Assembly (NCBI GenBank): GCA_002292215.1
Contig: DBBN01000021.1
Coordinates: forward strand, 1 to 20,576
Direction: 5' to 3'
Length of the DNA stretch: 20,576 nt
Source of the DNA: Glaciecola sp. UBA983
Lineage (GTDB): Bacteria > Pseudomonadota > Gammaproteobacteria > Enterobacterales > Alteromonadaceae
The number at the start of each line of letters is the position of its first letter. The first letter of the stretch is position 1. Positions 8,017 through 17,232 of the stretch are shown in pieces. The position numbers and the translations under genes were made by a program. The notes beneath the pieces are model-generated. The model did not search any database, was not told the origin of the DNA, and saw nothing but the letters and a program-made list of their open reading frames with translations.

Positions 8017-8775
8017 TTAGAAGAAGCTATAAACTAACGTTACAGCCGTTTCTGTATCAAGATTATCACTACCTTCATCAACATCTGTGTTGTGATCTAG
8101 TTTTAATGACACTTTCATTGAAAGCGCGCCATTGATAGTGGCAGAAACAGAAGTTAATGAACGCGTTTTAGTGTTCGCTTCACCGAATTCCGAAGATAAG
8201 GATTGTTTAATCTTAGCGGTGTCAGACAGCTTATGAGAGTACTCTAACGCGGCACGAACAATCACACTATTTAAATCTTCACCGTCTTGACCTTGCGAGA
8301 AGCTATAACCTGGACCCACTGAATAACTGAATTTTGATTTAGCGTCGTCCCATAACTTTTGGTTCCAACCTAACGCCACCGTCGATTGATATTTAAAATC
8401 AGAAAAACGGTCATCTTCATACGAGCCGAACACAAACAAACGTTGATTTTCTTTGGTTAATTTATAGTTAGACTGTCCAGATAAAAAGAACTTCTGAGCA
8501 CTGGTTTTGGTCGCCGTCGTCGTGACATCGCCCGTGGTAGAAGTTACCTTATCTTGCTTGTACAAGGCAGCTAAGGAGTATTCATTACTCCAGTCTTCTA
8601 ATTCTTGAGTTCCCGTCACCCCTGCACTTAATGACGTCGCTTCAGTATTACCCGTAGTAATAATCAAACCAAACTCACCGTCCATCGACAACGGTTTCTT
8701 TTCTTTGGCAACACTTGGCGCGGTTGCAAATAATGCGCATAAAATTAGGGCGATCGACGCCTTATTCGGAGACAT
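8017..8775 (-). CDS. DUF481 outer-membrane beta-barrel protein (YdiY-like)
   Basis: Predicted exported protein of 252 residues. I chose the ATG at 8775 because it starts a classic signal peptide: MSPNK, then a hydrophobic core ending ATAPSVA before KEKK. AAGGAAAG also lies at the right distance. The frame runs further upstream but into a Lys-rich tail overlapping the preceding gene. The mature part shows alternating beta-strand patterns typical of DUF481: MDGEFGLIITTGNTE near the start, YKLTKENQRLFVFGSYEDDRFSDF in the middle, and the C terminus TLVYSFF ending in Phe, as expected for an outer-membrane barrel. E. coli YdiY belongs to this family; the molecular function is unknown. It starts ten bases after the HDOD gene, so they are likely co-transcribed. 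Confidence 0.85.
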   Translation of the reverse strand: MSPNKASIALILCALFATAPSVAKEKKPLSMDGEFGLIITTGNTEATSLSAGVTGTQELEDWSNEYSLAALYKQDKVTSTTGDVTTTATKTSAQKFFLSGQSNYKLTKENQRLFVFGSYEDDRFSDFKYQSTVALGWNQKLWDDAKSKFSYSVGPGYSFSQGQDGEDLNSVIVRAALEYSHKLSDTAKIKQSLSSEFGEANTKTRSLTSVSATINGALSMKVSLKLDHNTDVDEGSDNLDTETAVTLVYSFF

Positions 8776-8785
8776 AACTTTCCTT

Positions 8786-9604
8786 TTAACTAAATAGAGC
8801 TTGAAGAGCGTGTGCTTGTTGTTGCGCTTCTTCACAAAGAGCAATTAACCCTTTATATTCTATCGTTATTTTAAGTTCTTCTCTATAAGTAATATACGCT
8901 TGTTCACAAAGATCTTGTTCCCCTAGCAACCACACGATGCCATTTGCTTGTAACAACAGACGTTCTTCTAAAGGTTTATGTGCCATCGCATTATCATGGG
9001 TGTCCATTAATGGCGCATATAACTGTATTGGTAACTGCCATTGCTGATATATTGCGCCACTGAGCAACGCAAAGTCAAAACCAAACGCATGCAGTTGTTT
9101 ACGCCAAGGCGATAATGCACGCGTATCATTGATGTATTGAGAATATTTTTCAGGATCACGCAGCGCTGTCACCATCTCACCTAGATGATACAGTAAACCT
9201 AATACAAAAAATCGTTCAGAGCCGCGAATATGAGGCTTAGCTAAGCGCTGCGCTAACACCCCCGTTAATATCGATTTATACCAATGCGTTCTTGGGTTTA
9301 CTAAATCAGTGGTAAACTGTGACTGTAGCTTTTTCGCTGTTTCGGCCATAACTAACATGTAAATAGCCTCGCCTCCTACAACATTTACTGCTCGGGCAAT
9401 ATTATCGATCTGAGCGGGAAAACGAAATAAGGCTGAGTTTGCTAGGCGTAAGACCTTTGCACTTAATGCAGGATCAATCCCAATTAAATGTCCAATCGCT
9501 TGAGCATCAGTAGCGGGATCATCCAGTATTTCACGTAGTCTTAACGCTATATCAGGTAATGTTGCGGTGTGGTTGGCAAATTGTGCATACTCAGTAAACG
9601 GCAT
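8786..9604 (-). CDS. HDOD-domain protein
   Basis: Cytoplasmic 272-residue protein with an HDOD domain over about residues 10-200, a helical fold related to HD phosphohydrolases but lacking their metal-binding His-Asp pair. Typical features are LPDIALRLREILDDPATDAQAIGHLI at the start of the domain (about 16-41), DPALSAKVLRLANSALF (about 45-61), a VNVVGGEAIYMLV segment (about 73-85) and LGLLYHLGEM (about 136-145). No GGDEF, EAL or receiver domain is attached. HDOD proteins are usually signalling scaffolds or regulators; nothing here points to a specific pathway. It precedes the DUF481 gene by ten bases. Pairing of a regulator-like protein with an outer-membrane protein is seen, but a functional link is only inferred. 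Confidence 0.82.
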   Translation of the reverse strand: MPFTEYAQFANHTATLPDIALRLREILDDPATDAQAIGHLIGIDPALSAKVLRLANSALFRFPAQIDNIARAVNVVGGEAIYMLVMAETAKKLQSQFTTDLVNPRTHWYKSILTGVLAQRLAKPHIRGSERFFVLGLLYHLGEMVTALRDPEKYSQYINDTRALSPWRKQLHAFGFDFALLSGAIYQQWQLPIQLYAPLMDTHDNAMAHKPLEERLLLQANGIVWLLGEQDLCEQAYITYREELKITIEYKGLIALCEEAQQQAHALQALFS

Positions 9605-9637
9605 AAATCCCTATTAATTTTGAAAAACGTTTTAAAA

Positions 9638-9646
9638 AGTATAGCA
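9638..9646 (-). promoter_or_regulatory. Putative extended -10 promoter for the HDOD-DUF481 pair
   Basis: On the minus strand TGCTATACT (9646 down to 9638) is an extended -10 element (TGN followed by TATACT, five of six matches to consensus). It lies about 34 bases before the HDOD start codon, and no good -35 is visible. The site is in the 49-base gap downstream of the DUF1289 gene. Confidence 0.4.
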
Positions 9647-9653
9647 GCCACAA

Positions 9654-9923
9654 CTAAAACAGCTCTGATTGCGATCCTGAGGCACTTTGAATTGTCTGGA
9701 CATCATTTGTAGGTGCAGCGATTTTAGCTTGTATGCGGCGCGCATAGGACTGTTTTCGACGCATACAAGCGTCATTGATGATTTTTTTGGTGTTATCATC
9801 TATTTTAAGCCAGTTTACTCTTTCTTCACGCGAACGAAAACAGCCAGTACAGTAGCCTTTGGGGCCAGACTGACAGACACCGATACACGGACTAGGAACG
9901 TTAAATAACTCTATTTGACGCAT
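9654..9923 (-). CDS. DUF1289 small four-cysteine protein
   Basis: Small 89-residue protein. Near its N terminus is PSPCIGVCQSGPKGYCTGCFR with cysteines at 13, 17, 25 and 28 (C-x3-C-x7-C-x2-C), the hallmark of DUF1289. REERVNWLKIDDNTKKII follows, another family segment. The cysteine arrangement suggests binding of zinc or an iron-sulfur cluster; no function is established that I can name. The C-terminal third (about 66-89) is low in conservation and Ser/Gln-rich. The ribosome site before the ATG at 9923 is weak. It lies between the lpd terminator and the HDOD gene and so is probably its own transcription unit or the first gene of the downstream trio. Confidence 0.85.
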   Translation of the reverse strand: MRQIELFNVPSPCIGVCQSGPKGYCTGCFRSREERVNWLKIDDNTKKIINDACMRRKQSYARRIQAKIAAPTNDVQTIQSASGSQSELF

Positions 9924-9962
9924 GGATTTGTCATATTAAAAACAAGATGGAGTAATTTTAGC

Positions 9963-10003
9963 AAAAAAAATCCCTAACCTGTGACCAGAATTAGGGATTT
10001 TTT
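9963..10003 (-). terminator. Intrinsic terminator of the pdh operon, downstream of lpd
   Basis: AAAAAATCCCTAA (9965-9977) and TTAGGGATTTTTT (9991-10003) are perfect complements around a 13-base loop. Read on the minus strand it is a stem followed by eight U (A-run 9963-9970), placed 28 bases after the lpd stop. The T-run on the plus strand would also allow some reverse action. Confidence 0.93.
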
Positions 10004-10030
10004 GTTATTTACTCAAATTTACGAAAAATC

Positions 10031-11449
10031 TTACTTTTTCTTCGCTTTTGGATTTGGTAAATCAGTAATGCTACCTTCGTACATCTCAGCGGCTAGACCG
10101 ATTGACTCGTTCAATGTTGGGTGAGCATGGATAGTTAATGCAATATCTTCTGCATCCGCTCCCATTTCGATCGCTAAACCGATTTCACCAAGCATTTCAC
10201 CAGCGTTGGTACCAACAATTGCGCCACCTATAACACGATGTGTATCTTTATCAAAGATAAGCTTAGTTAGACCGTCAGTTGCGTCAGATGCAATCGCACG
10301 ACCTGAAGCGGCCCAAGGGAAAGATGCCACTTCATAATTAACACCTTGCTCTTTTGCTTCTTTCTCTGTCAAACCAACCCAAGCAAGTTCTGGCTCAGTG
10401 TAGGCAACAGAAGGAATGCATTTAGGGTCGAAGTAATGCTTCATACCAGAAATAACTTCAGCTGCAACATGACCTTCATGTACCGCTTTATGCGCCAGCA
10501 TAGGCTGACCCACTAGATCACCAATAGCATAAATGTGTGGCACATTAGTACGCATTTGCTTATCAACGTTAATAAAACCACGTTCATCAACTGCGACACC
10601 AGCGACATCAGCAGCCATTAATAAACCATTTGGTTTACGTCCCACTGCAACTAACACTTTGTCATAACGAACTGGCTCAGCAGGAGCCTGTTTGCCTTCA
10701 AAGCTAACATACAAACCGTCTTTTTTAGCTTCAACGCCCGTTACTTTAGTTTGTAACATAACATTAAACGTATCTTTAATGGTTTTGTTATAGACTTTAA
10801 CGATGTCTTTATCTGCAGCTGGAATTAACTGGTCTAAAAATTCAACCACGTCAATTTTAGAACCAAGTGCTTGATATACAGTGCCCATTTCTAGACCGAT
10901 TATACCACCACCCAAAACTAACATTTTACCAGGGATGTCTTTCATCTCTAAGGCGCCAGTAGAATCAATAACACGGTCATCTTGTGGAATAAACGGTAAT
11001 GATACCGGCTCAGAACCGGCAGCAATAATCGCATTATCAAACGTAATCGTCGTGGTGCCTTTATCGCCAGTCACTTCAAGAGTATTACTTCCTGTAAATT
11101 TACCGAAACCTTGAACATGTTCAACTTTTCGCATTTTAGACATGCCGCTAAGGCCTTTAGTCAATTGACTAACTACGCTGTCTTTCCAACCACGAACTTT
11201 ATCTAAGTCGATCTCTGGTTCGCCAAAAGACACACCATGACTAGATAAATGTTTCGCTTCTTTAATTACTTTCGCTACGTGAAGCAATGCTTTTGAAGGG
11301 ATACAACCCACATTTAAACATACACCACCTAAGGTAGCACGGGCGTCAACAAGTATCGTATCAATCCCTAAATCGGCTGCACGGAACGCGGCAGAATATC
11401 CACCAGGTCCGGCACCTAAAACTACTAGTTGCGTTTTAATTTCGCTCAT
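10031..11449 (-). CDS. lpd: Dihydrolipoyl dehydrogenase (E3)
   Basis: FAD and NAD dependent E3 subunit that reoxidises the dihydrolipoyl groups of the pyruvate dehydrogenase complex, and usually also of the 2-oxoglutarate dehydrogenase complex and the glycine cleavage system. It has 472 residues. The FAD motif GAGPGGYSA begins near residue 12. The redox-active disulfide is Cys44-Cys49 in GGVCLNVGCIPSK. The NAD-binding motif is GGGIIGLEMG in mid-protein, and the second FAD motif is YAIGDLVG. The catalytic HAHPTLNE lies near the C terminus, which ends in a Lys-rich tail (KAKKK). GAGGT just before the ATG is a good ribosome site. It lies 54 bases after aceF and is the last gene before a strong terminator. 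Confidence 0.98.
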   Translation of the reverse strand: MSEIKTQLVVLGAGPGGYSAAFRAADLGIDTILVDARATLGGVCLNVGCIPSKALLHVAKVIKEAKHLSSHGVSFGEPEIDLDKVRGWKDSVVSQLTKGLSGMSKMRKVEHVQGFGKFTGSNTLEVTGDKGTTTITFDNAIIAAGSEPVSLPFIPQDDRVIDSTGALEMKDIPGKMLVLGGGIIGLEMGTVYQALGSKIDVVEFLDQLIPAADKDIVKVYNKTIKDTFNVMLQTKVTGVEAKKDGLYVSFEGKQAPAEPVRYDKVLVAVGRKPNGLLMAADVAGVAVDERGFINVDKQMRTNVPHIYAIGDLVGQPMLAHKAVHEGHVAAEVISGMKHYFDPKCIPSVAYTEPELAWVGLTEKEAKEQGVNYEVASFPWAASGRAIASDATDGLTKLIFDKDTHRVIGGAIVGTNAGEMLGEIGLAIEMGADAEDIALTIHAHPTLNESIGLAAEMYEGSITDLPNPKAKKK

Positions 11450-11503
11450 TATGACCTCAAAATCTCTTAATTTGGCAAAGGTTTAATTTATTCGTATGCA
11501 ATG

Positions 11504-13489
11504 TTATAGGATAATCTGTCTAAGATCACCTAGCACATCTTTAACATGTACGGCAAAGCGCGCTGCTAATGCACCATCGATGACACGATGGTCATATGAT
11601 AATGATAATGGCAACATTAAACGAGGTTCAAAGTCTTTACCATTCCACTTTGGTTTTATCTCTGATTTAGAGACACCCAAAATAGCTACATCTGGTGCAT
11701 TAACGATTGGCGTAAATGCTGTACCGCCGATCCCACCTAAACTTGAAATAGTAAAACAGCTGCCTTGCATATCTGCAGCTTTTAATTTGCCATCACGCGC
11801 TTTCATACTAATTTCCATGATCTCTTGTGATAACGCATGAATGCCTTTTTGATCAACATCACGTACCACTGGGACAACCAGGCCATTTGGTGTATCAACC
11901 GCAATACCAATATGGAAATATTTTTTCAATATTAGGCTCTCACCATCCGCAGATAATGATGAATTAAACGTTGGATATGCTTTAAGTGCATCGGCAACCG
12001 CTTTCATAATGAAAACCAATGGCGAAATTTTAAAGCCTAATTTACGTTTTTCTGCAACAACATTCTGTGCTTTACGGAATGATTCCATATCCGTAATATC
12101 CGCTTCATCAAACTGAGTGACGTGTGGGATAGTAACCCAATTGCGATGTAGTGTCGGGCCTGAGATCTTTTGAATACGCGATAATGGTTTTTCTTCAATC
12201 TCACCAAACTTACTAAAGTCGACTTTTGGTGCCGCTAGAACTTGTAAGCCACCATTACCGGCTGCAACAGCAGTCGCAGCATTGGCTTTCGGACGTGATA
12301 GTTCATATTTAACATATGACTGCACATCTTCTTTCGTAATGCGGCCTTTACTGCCAGTGCCTTTAACCTGCGTTAAATCAACGCCAAACTCACGCGCTAC
12401 ACGACGTACTGATGGTGAAGCATGTACTTTACCTGTTGGTTGAATTGTAGCAGCAGATGGGTGATGTGGAACTGGTGGAGCTTTAGGCGCTGCTGGAGCT
12501 ACCGGGGCCGCTACAACCGGAGTCGCTACAGGCGCTGGTGCAACCGGAGCGGCTTCCACTGGTACTGAAGCACTGCTCGTCACTTCAAGATGAACAACTA
12601 AGCTACCTTGAGACACTTTATCACCGACTTTGATATGCACTTCTTTGACAATACCTGCTTCAGGAGCAGGTACATCCATAGAAGCTTTATCCGTTTCTAA
12701 GGTAATTAGGCCATCTTCAGCTGCAACAACATCACCAGGTGCGACTAATACATCGATAACATCGACGTTTTCATCGCCACCAATATCTGGCACCGTCACT
12801 TCAATTACGCTAACAGCTGCAACTACTGGAGCAGCTGCAACAGGGGCAGTTTGAGCAACCGAGGCAACTGGAGCTGCAGATGCCACTGGTGCAGCACCGG
12901 CTACCGCCAATGTTACCACCAATGAACCTTCAGACACTTTATCACCCACAGTTAAATGCATCGCTTTGATAACACCCGCTTGCGGTGAAGGTACATCCAT
13001 AGAAGCTTTATCAGTTTCAAGCGTCACAAGGCCATCTTCGACTTCAACCGTGTCACCAACAGCAACCAAGATTTCAATGACGTCGACATTCTCGTCGCCA
13101 CCGATATCAGGCACAGTCACTTCAATCACTGACTCACCAACTGGTGCGGCTGCAACTGGTTCTGCAACCACTGGAGCTGGAGCTGCTTCAGCGACTGGCG
13201 CTGGTGCTGGCTCAGCTGCCGGAGCCGCAGGTGCAGCAGGTGCAGCAGCAGACGCTGCACTGATTTTCGCTAATAATGTGCCTTCAGAGATTTTGTCACC
13301 AACAGCAACACAAATCTCTGCAATAGACCCTGCAAATGGCGCAGGAATATCCATAGAAGCTTTATCACTTTCAACGGTAATAATTGAATCTTCTGCATCA
13401 ACCTTGTCACCAACGGCAACACAGATTTCAATAACCTCAACCGCATCTTCACCCAAATCTGGGACTAATACATCTTTAATATCAGACAT
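11504..13489 (-). CDS. aceF: Pyruvate dehydrogenase E2, dihydrolipoamide acetyltransferase
   Basis: Core E2 subunit that carries the swinging lipoyl arms and transfers acetyl groups to CoA. It has 661 residues. There are three N-terminal lipoyl domains, each with a DKASMD motif, with lipoylated lysines at about 43, 161 and 268. They are separated by Ala/Pro/Val-rich flexible linkers (about 77-118, 198-226, 304-350). The peripheral-subunit binding domain lies at about 355-391 ([19 protein letters not shown]). The catalytic domain ends with [10 protein letters not shown], giving His634 and Asp638. Lipoyl domains 2 and 3 are much more alike than either is to domain 1, suggesting a later duplication. 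AAGGAA lies before the ATG, 11 bases after aceE. Three lipoyl domains match the enterobacterial form of the enzyme. Confidence 0.98.
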   Translation of the reverse strand: MSDIKDVLVPDLGEDAVEVIEICVAVGDKVDAEDSIITVESDKASMDIPAPFAGSIAEICVAVGDKISEGTLLAKISAASAAAPAAPAAPAAEPAPAPVAEAAPAPVVAEPVAAAPVGESVIEVTVPDIGGDENVDVIEILVAVGDTVEVEDGLVTLETDKASMDVPSPQAGVIKAMHLTVGDKVSEGSLVVTLAVAGAAPVASAAPVASVAQTAPVAAAPVVAAVSVIEVTVPDIGGDENVDVIDVLVAPGDVVAAEDGLITLETDKASMDVPAPEAGIVKEVHIKVGDKVSQGSLVVHLEVTSSASVPVEAAPVAPAPVATPVVAAPVAPAAPKAPPVPHHPSAATIQPTGKVHASPSVRRVAREFGVDLTQVKGTGSKGRITKEDVQSYVKYELSRPKANAATAVAAGNGGLQVLAAPKVDFSKFGEIEEKPLSRIQKISGPTLHRNWVTIPHVTQFDEADITDMESFRKAQNVVAEKRKLGFKISPLVFIMKAVADALKAYPTFNSSLSADGESLILKKYFHIGIAVDTPNGLVVPVVRDVDQKGIHALSQEIMEISMKARDGKLKAADMQGSCFTISSLGGIGGTAFTPIVNAPDVAILGVSKSEIKPKWNGKDFEPRLMLPLSLSYDHRVIDGALAARFAVHVKDVLGDLRQIIL

Positions 13490-13500
13490 TACATTATTCC

Positions 13501-16170
13501 TTATGCGTAAAGTGGGTTGATTTTGTCAGCGTCAATACCTAAGTCTTTAATCGCCGTTGCTAATGCTTTTTTATCGAATTGACCTTGCTTGGATAATTCA
13601 TAAAGTGCAGCAAACGTGATGTAGTTAGCATCAACTTCAAAATGACGACGTAAGTTTTCACGGCTATCAGAGCGACCAAAACCATCCGTACCTAATACGC
13701 GATATTGACCAGGGACAAATGCACGAACTTGATCAGCATACGCTTTGATATAATCGGTAGTCGCAATCGTTGGGCCATCATGACCGACGCTAGATAAGAC
13801 TTTCGTGATATAAGGTACTTTTTGTTCGCCATCAGCATGTAACATGTTGTAGCGATCTGCATCAATACCATCACGGCCTAGTTCATTAAATGATGTCGCA
13901 GAGAAAACATGCGATTCAACATTGTACTTTTCAGCTAATAGTTTAGCTGCTGCACGTACTTGAACTAAAATCGTACCTGACCCTAATAAATTCACTTTAG
14001 CTTTTGCTTTACCCACAGTATCTATTTGATACAAACCACGGATAATGCCTTCTTCGCAACCTTCAGGCATTGCTGGCTGAACGTAGTTTTCGTTCATTAC
14101 CGTTAAGTAATAGAAGACGTTTTCTTGTTCTTCTAACATACGACGCGTACCGTCTCGAGTAATAACTGCCACTTCGTAACCATAAGTCGGATCGTAGGAT
14201 ACACAGTTAGGGATCAAACCTGCTTGGACATGTGAATGACCATCTTGGTGTTGTAAACCTTCACCATTTAGCGTAGTACGACCTGCAGTACCGCCGATTA
14301 AGAAACCGCGACATTGGCTATCGCCAGCTGCCCATGCCATATCACCAACACGTTGGAAACCAAACATTGAGTAGTAGATGTAGACAGGTAACATCGGTAA
14401 ATCATTGGTTGAGTACGATGTACCGGCAGCAACGAATGATGCCATTGCACCTAGCTCGTTGATACCTTCTTGTAGTACTTGACCTTTCTTGTCTTCACGA
14501 TAGAAAGCAACTTGATCGGCATCTTGTGGTACGTATTTTTGACCTTGGTTGGCGTAAATACCTACTTGACGGAACAAGCCTTCCATACCAAAAGTACGGG
14601 CTTCATCAGGAATGATAGGAACAACGTTTTTACCCATTTGCTTGTCTTTTAACAATACTGTTAAGACACGAACAAAGGCCATTGTTGTAGAGATTTCACG
14701 CTCACCAGAACCTTTAAGAACCGCATCAAAAGCTTTTAGTGGCGGAGCAGGAAGATCATGTGTGCTTTTCGCTAAACGCACAGGCATATAACCATGTAAT
14801 GCTTCACGTTTTTCACGCAAATACTTCATTTCAGGGCTATCTTCTTCGAATTTGTAATACGGTAAATCACCGATATCTTCGTCAGAAACAGGAATATTGA
14901 AACGATCTCGATAATGTTTAACCGATGCAATATCCATTTTCTTAACGTTATGCGCGATGTTTTTACCTTCACCCGCCGCACCCATGCCATAACCTTTAAC
15001 GGTTTTAGCTAGGATAACTTGTGGACGACCGACCGTTTCTGAAGCACGTTTATATGCTGCATAAACTTTAACTGGATCATGTCCACCACGGTTTAGACGC
15101 CAAATGTCATCATCTGACATGTTCGCAACCATTTCTTTTAGTTCAGGGTATTTACCAAAGAAATGCTCACGAGTGTATTTGCCACCGTTCGCTTTGAAGT
15201 TCTGGTATTCACCATCAACTGTTTCGTTCATTAGATCTAATAATTTACCCGTTGTATCACGCGCTAATAATGGATCCCAGTAACGTCCCCAAACAACTTT
15301 AAACACTTCCCAGCCTGCGCCACGGAATGTACCTTCAAGTTCTTGGATGATTTTGCCGTTACCACGAACAGGACCGTCTAAGCGCTGTAAGTTACAGTTA
15401 ATCACGAACGTCAAATTGTCTAGGCCTTCACGCGAGGCAAGACCGATAGCGCCTAATGATTCTGGCTCATCAACTTCACCATCGCCCATGAAACACCAAA
15501 CACGTTGCTCTGAACAATCTTTCAAGCCACGGTTAGTTAGGTACTTTAAGAAGCGCGCTAAGTAAATAGCTTGCATTGGACCTAAGCCCATAGAGACCGT
15601 TGGGAATTGCCAAAAATCAGGCATTAATTTTGGATGCGGATAAGAAGAAATACCTTCGCCACCGACTTCTTGACGGAAATTATCTAACTGTCCCGCTGAT
15701 AATCGACCTTCGATGAATGCGCGTGAATAGATACCTGGAGAGACGTGACCTTGAACGAATAAATAATCGCCACCGTCTTTGTCGTTTGGCGCACGGAAGA
15801 AATGGTTAAAACCAACATCATATAACATAGCAGAAGACGCAAATGAGGAGATGTGACCACCTAACTCAAGGTCTTTCTTCGAACCTCGTAATACCATCAT
15901 CATTGCATTCCAACGGATCGCATGACGGATTTTAGTTTCAATGGTTTGATCACCTGGCATGGTCGGTTCTTGACCTGCAGGGATAGTGTTAAGATAAGCT
16001 GTAGTCGCATCATAGGGCAAATGTGCACCGCTGCGACGTGCTTTCTCAATCATACTCTCTAATAAATAGTGAGCACGTTCTACTCCTTCCGCTTCAAGTA
16101 CTGACTCTAATGAATCAATCCACTCTTGCGTTTCGATAGGATCGTGATCAACATGCTTGTTATCAGTCAT
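13501..16170 (-). CDS. aceE: Pyruvate dehydrogenase E1, homodimeric type
   Basis: Thiamin diphosphate-dependent E1 that decarboxylates pyruvate and acetylates the lipoyl group of AceF. At 889 residues it compares with 887 in E. coli, so this is the single-chain gammaproteobacterial type rather than the alpha/beta form. The ThDP/Mg motif starts with [10 protein letters not shown] (GDG at 229-231) and ends with NCN at 258-260, followed by LQRLDGP. Other stretches typical of the family are [20 protein letters not shown] (about 106-125), [12 protein letters not shown] (about 139-150) and [19 protein letters not shown] in the second half. AAAAAGGAAACC precedes the ATG. It starts 41 bases after pdhR; a stem-loop overlaps that gap. 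Confidence 0.99.
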   Translation of the reverse strand: MTDNKHVDHDPIETQEWIDSLESVLEAEGVERAHYLLESMIEKARRSGAHLPYDATTAYLNTIPAGQEPTMPGDQTIETKIRHAIRWNAMMMVLRGSKKDLELGGHISSFASSAMLYDVGFNHFFRAPNDKDGGDYLFVQGHVSPGIYSRAFIEGRLSAGQLDNFRQEVGGEGISSYPHPKLMPDFWQFPTVSMGLGPMQAIYLARFLKYLTNRGLKDCSEQRVWCFMGDGEVDEPESLGAIGLASREGLDNLTFVINCNLQRLDGPVRGNGKIIQELEGTFRGAGWEVFKVVWGRYWDPLLARDTTGKLLDLMNETVDGEYQNFKANGGKYTREHFFGKYPELKEMVANMSDDDIWRLNRGGHDPVKVYAAYKRASETVGRPQVILAKTVKGYGMGAAGEGKNIAHNVKKMDIASVKHYRDRFNIPVSDEDIGDLPYYKFEEDSPEMKYLREKREALHGYMPVRLAKSTHDLPAPPLKAFDAVLKGSGEREISTTMAFVRVLTVLLKDKQMGKNVVPIIPDEARTFGMEGLFRQVGIYANQGQKYVPQDADQVAFYREDKKGQVLQEGINELGAMASFVAAGTSYSTNDLPMLPVYIYYSMFGFQRVGDMAWAAGDSQCRGFLIGGTAGRTTLNGEGLQHQDGHSHVQAGLIPNCVSYDPTYGYEVAVITRDGTRRMLEEQENVFYYLTVMNENYVQPAMPEGCEEGIIRGLYQIDTVGKAKAKVNLLGSGTILVQVRAAAKLLAEKYNVESHVFSATSFNELGRDGIDADRYNMLHADGEQKVPYITKVLSSVGHDGPTIATTDYIKAYADQVRAFVPGQYRVLGTDGFGRSDSRENLRRHFEVDANYITFAALYELSKQGQFDKKALATAIKDLGIDADKINPLYA

Positions 16171-16193
16171 GTGGTTTCCTTTTTATACTATGC

Positions 16194-16220
16194 CCAAGTT
16201 GCAATAATTGCTTAACTTGG
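16194..16220 (-). promoter_or_regulatory. Stem-loop at the pdhR/aceE junction
   Basis: CCAAGTTGCAA (16194-16204) pairs with TTGC-TT-AACTTGG (16208-16220), leaving a three-base loop TAA and a two-base bulge. The stem spans the pdhR stop codon (16212-16214). No U-run follows on the minus strand, so it is not a standard terminator. A role in RNA processing, attenuation or differential stability of the aceE message is inference. Confidence 0.5.
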
Positions 16221-16970
16221 ATTGGTTTCAATACGCCGTAACACTCGCTGAATACGAGAGTCACGTTGATTAATGTTCAACAACGTTTCTTCAATAAAGG
16301 CAAGATGCGCATTGCTTGCTTGTCTTGCTTTTTGTGGGTTTTGTTGCACGATGGCTGCCACTATACTAACGCGTTGTTGAGCGATTTCGCTGCATGCTTC
16401 AGGATTGACTGCCAACATTTGTAAATTGCGTTGGATGTTGTCAATCAGCATGGTTTTCATACTGCGCATAACATGTTGTAACACCATGTTATGTGATGCT
16501 TTGGCCATGATGAGATAAAACTCACCTAATACATTGGCTTCTTTCTCTTTATCTTCCGTCGGCTCTATTTCGTCCAAACCCGCAAGTGCAGATTGTAAAT
16601 GTTGATAGTCTTCAGGCTGTCCACGTAATGCGGAGTAAAATGCCGCCATACCTTCAAGCGCATGGCGAAATTCAAGTAAATCAAATTGTGTTTCTGGGCG
16701 TTGAGAAATGAGTGCCAATAATGGCTCGGTCATATTTGAATTAATGCGCAGGCTAACATACGTTCCGCCGCCTTGCTTACGTTGAACGAGCCCTTTGGCT
16801 TGTAAATTTTGGATTGCTTCACGTAAAGAAGGACGAGAGACATTAAATTCTAAGGACAACACGCGTTCTGCAGGTAGCTTTTCACCCGCAACAAAACTCC
16901 CGTCCAAAATCTTGGCTTCGAGTCGCTCGGTGATCACATCTGATAGTTTTTGCTGTTTTATCCCTGACAT
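16212..16970 (-). CDS. pdhR: Pyruvate dehydrogenase complex repressor (GntR/FadR subfamily)
   Basis: Pyruvate-sensing transcription factor that represses the pdh operon until pyruvate releases it. It has 252 residues. The N-terminal winged helix-turn-helix covers about 8-75, with the GntR signature AGEKLPAERVLSLEFNVSRP then SLREAIQNLQAKGLVQRKQGGGTYV. The C-terminal FCD effector domain covers about 97-225, starting near FDLLEFRHALEGMAAF. The start at 16970 has AAAGAAG a few bases upstream. It leads the operon pdhR-aceE-aceF-lpd. A perfect AATTGGT-N3-ACCAATT palindrome lies about 60-80 bases upstream, so autoregulation as in E. coli is very likely. Confidence 0.95.
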   Translation of the reverse strand: MSGIKQQKLSDVITERLEAKILDGSFVAGEKLPAERVLSLEFNVSRPSLREAIQNLQAKGLVQRKQGGGTYVSLRINSNMTEPLLALISQRPETQFDLLEFRHALEGMAAFYSALRGQPEDYQHLQSALAGLDEIEPTEDKEKEANVLGEFYLIMAKASHNMVLQHVMRSMKTMLIDNIQRNLQMLAVNPEACSEIAQQRVSIVAAIVQQNPQKARQASNAHLAFIEETLLNINQRDSRIQRVLRRIETNPS

Positions 16971-17003
16971 ATTCTTCTTTTTTCACATCATAAACAAAAA
17001 TTA

Positions 17004-17033
17004 ATGTTAACAGAAATTAACGTTATTTTGCAA
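17004..17033 (-). promoter_or_regulatory. Putative promoter of the pdh operon
   Basis: On the minus strand TTGCAA (17033-17028) and TAACAT (17009-17004) form -35 and -10 boxes with an 18-base spacer, about 35-60 bases before the pdhR ATG. The -35 shares two bases with the PdhR palindrome, consistent with repression by blocking RNA polymerase. Confidence 0.55.
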
Positions 17034-17048
17034 TTGGTAATACCAATT
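17032..17048 (-). promoter_or_regulatory. PdhR operator
   Basis: AATTGGTAATACCAATT is a perfect 7-3-7 inverted repeat matching the known E. coli PdhR recognition pattern (ATTGGT, three bases, ACCAAT). It overlaps the -35 of the putative pdh promoter. On the minus strand a further TTGGT half-site lies eight bases upstream (TTGGTAAATTGGT), which may be an accessory contact. Confidence 0.88.
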
Positions 17049-17169
17049 TACCAAAAATTTTATTAAGTTTATCTGATATGAAATGTAAGAACAAGCCCGC
17101 TGTTGTTTTTTTAAGCAATGTTATTAATTTTATTTATGTGGTTTATAACAAAAATATTAATTAAGCGGA

Positions 17170-17201
17170 GCGAGGTTCGCCCAGATAAGGCATCTAGGGC
17201 G
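17170..17201 (-). other. GC-rich stem-loop downstream of ampE
   Basis: Within AT-rich DNA between ampE and pdhR, CGCCCAGAT (17178-17186) pairs with ATCTAGGGCG (17192-17201) with one bulged A and a five-base loop. A second, mutually exclusive hairpin GCGA-GGT-TCGC (17170-17180) overlaps its left arm. No U-run follows on either strand, so it is not a standard intrinsic terminator. It may be a small dispersed repeat or an ampE 3' element. The rest of the 16971-17232 gap holds only the pdh promoter and operator. Confidence 0.45.
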
Positions 17202-17232
17202 TAAACAATAAAAAACAAAATCGATGAGACGA

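Noticed and set aside
12966..13520. Long plus-strand open frame opposite aceF
   Set aside because: Thr/Ala/Ser-rich shadow of the lipoyl domains and their Ala/Pro linkers; no ribosome site and no family match.
17091..17115. AACAA-TTGTT stem followed by seven T as a plus-strand terminator
   Set aside because: Only a five-pair weak stem and no plus-strand gene upstream to end; both neighbours are on the minus strand.
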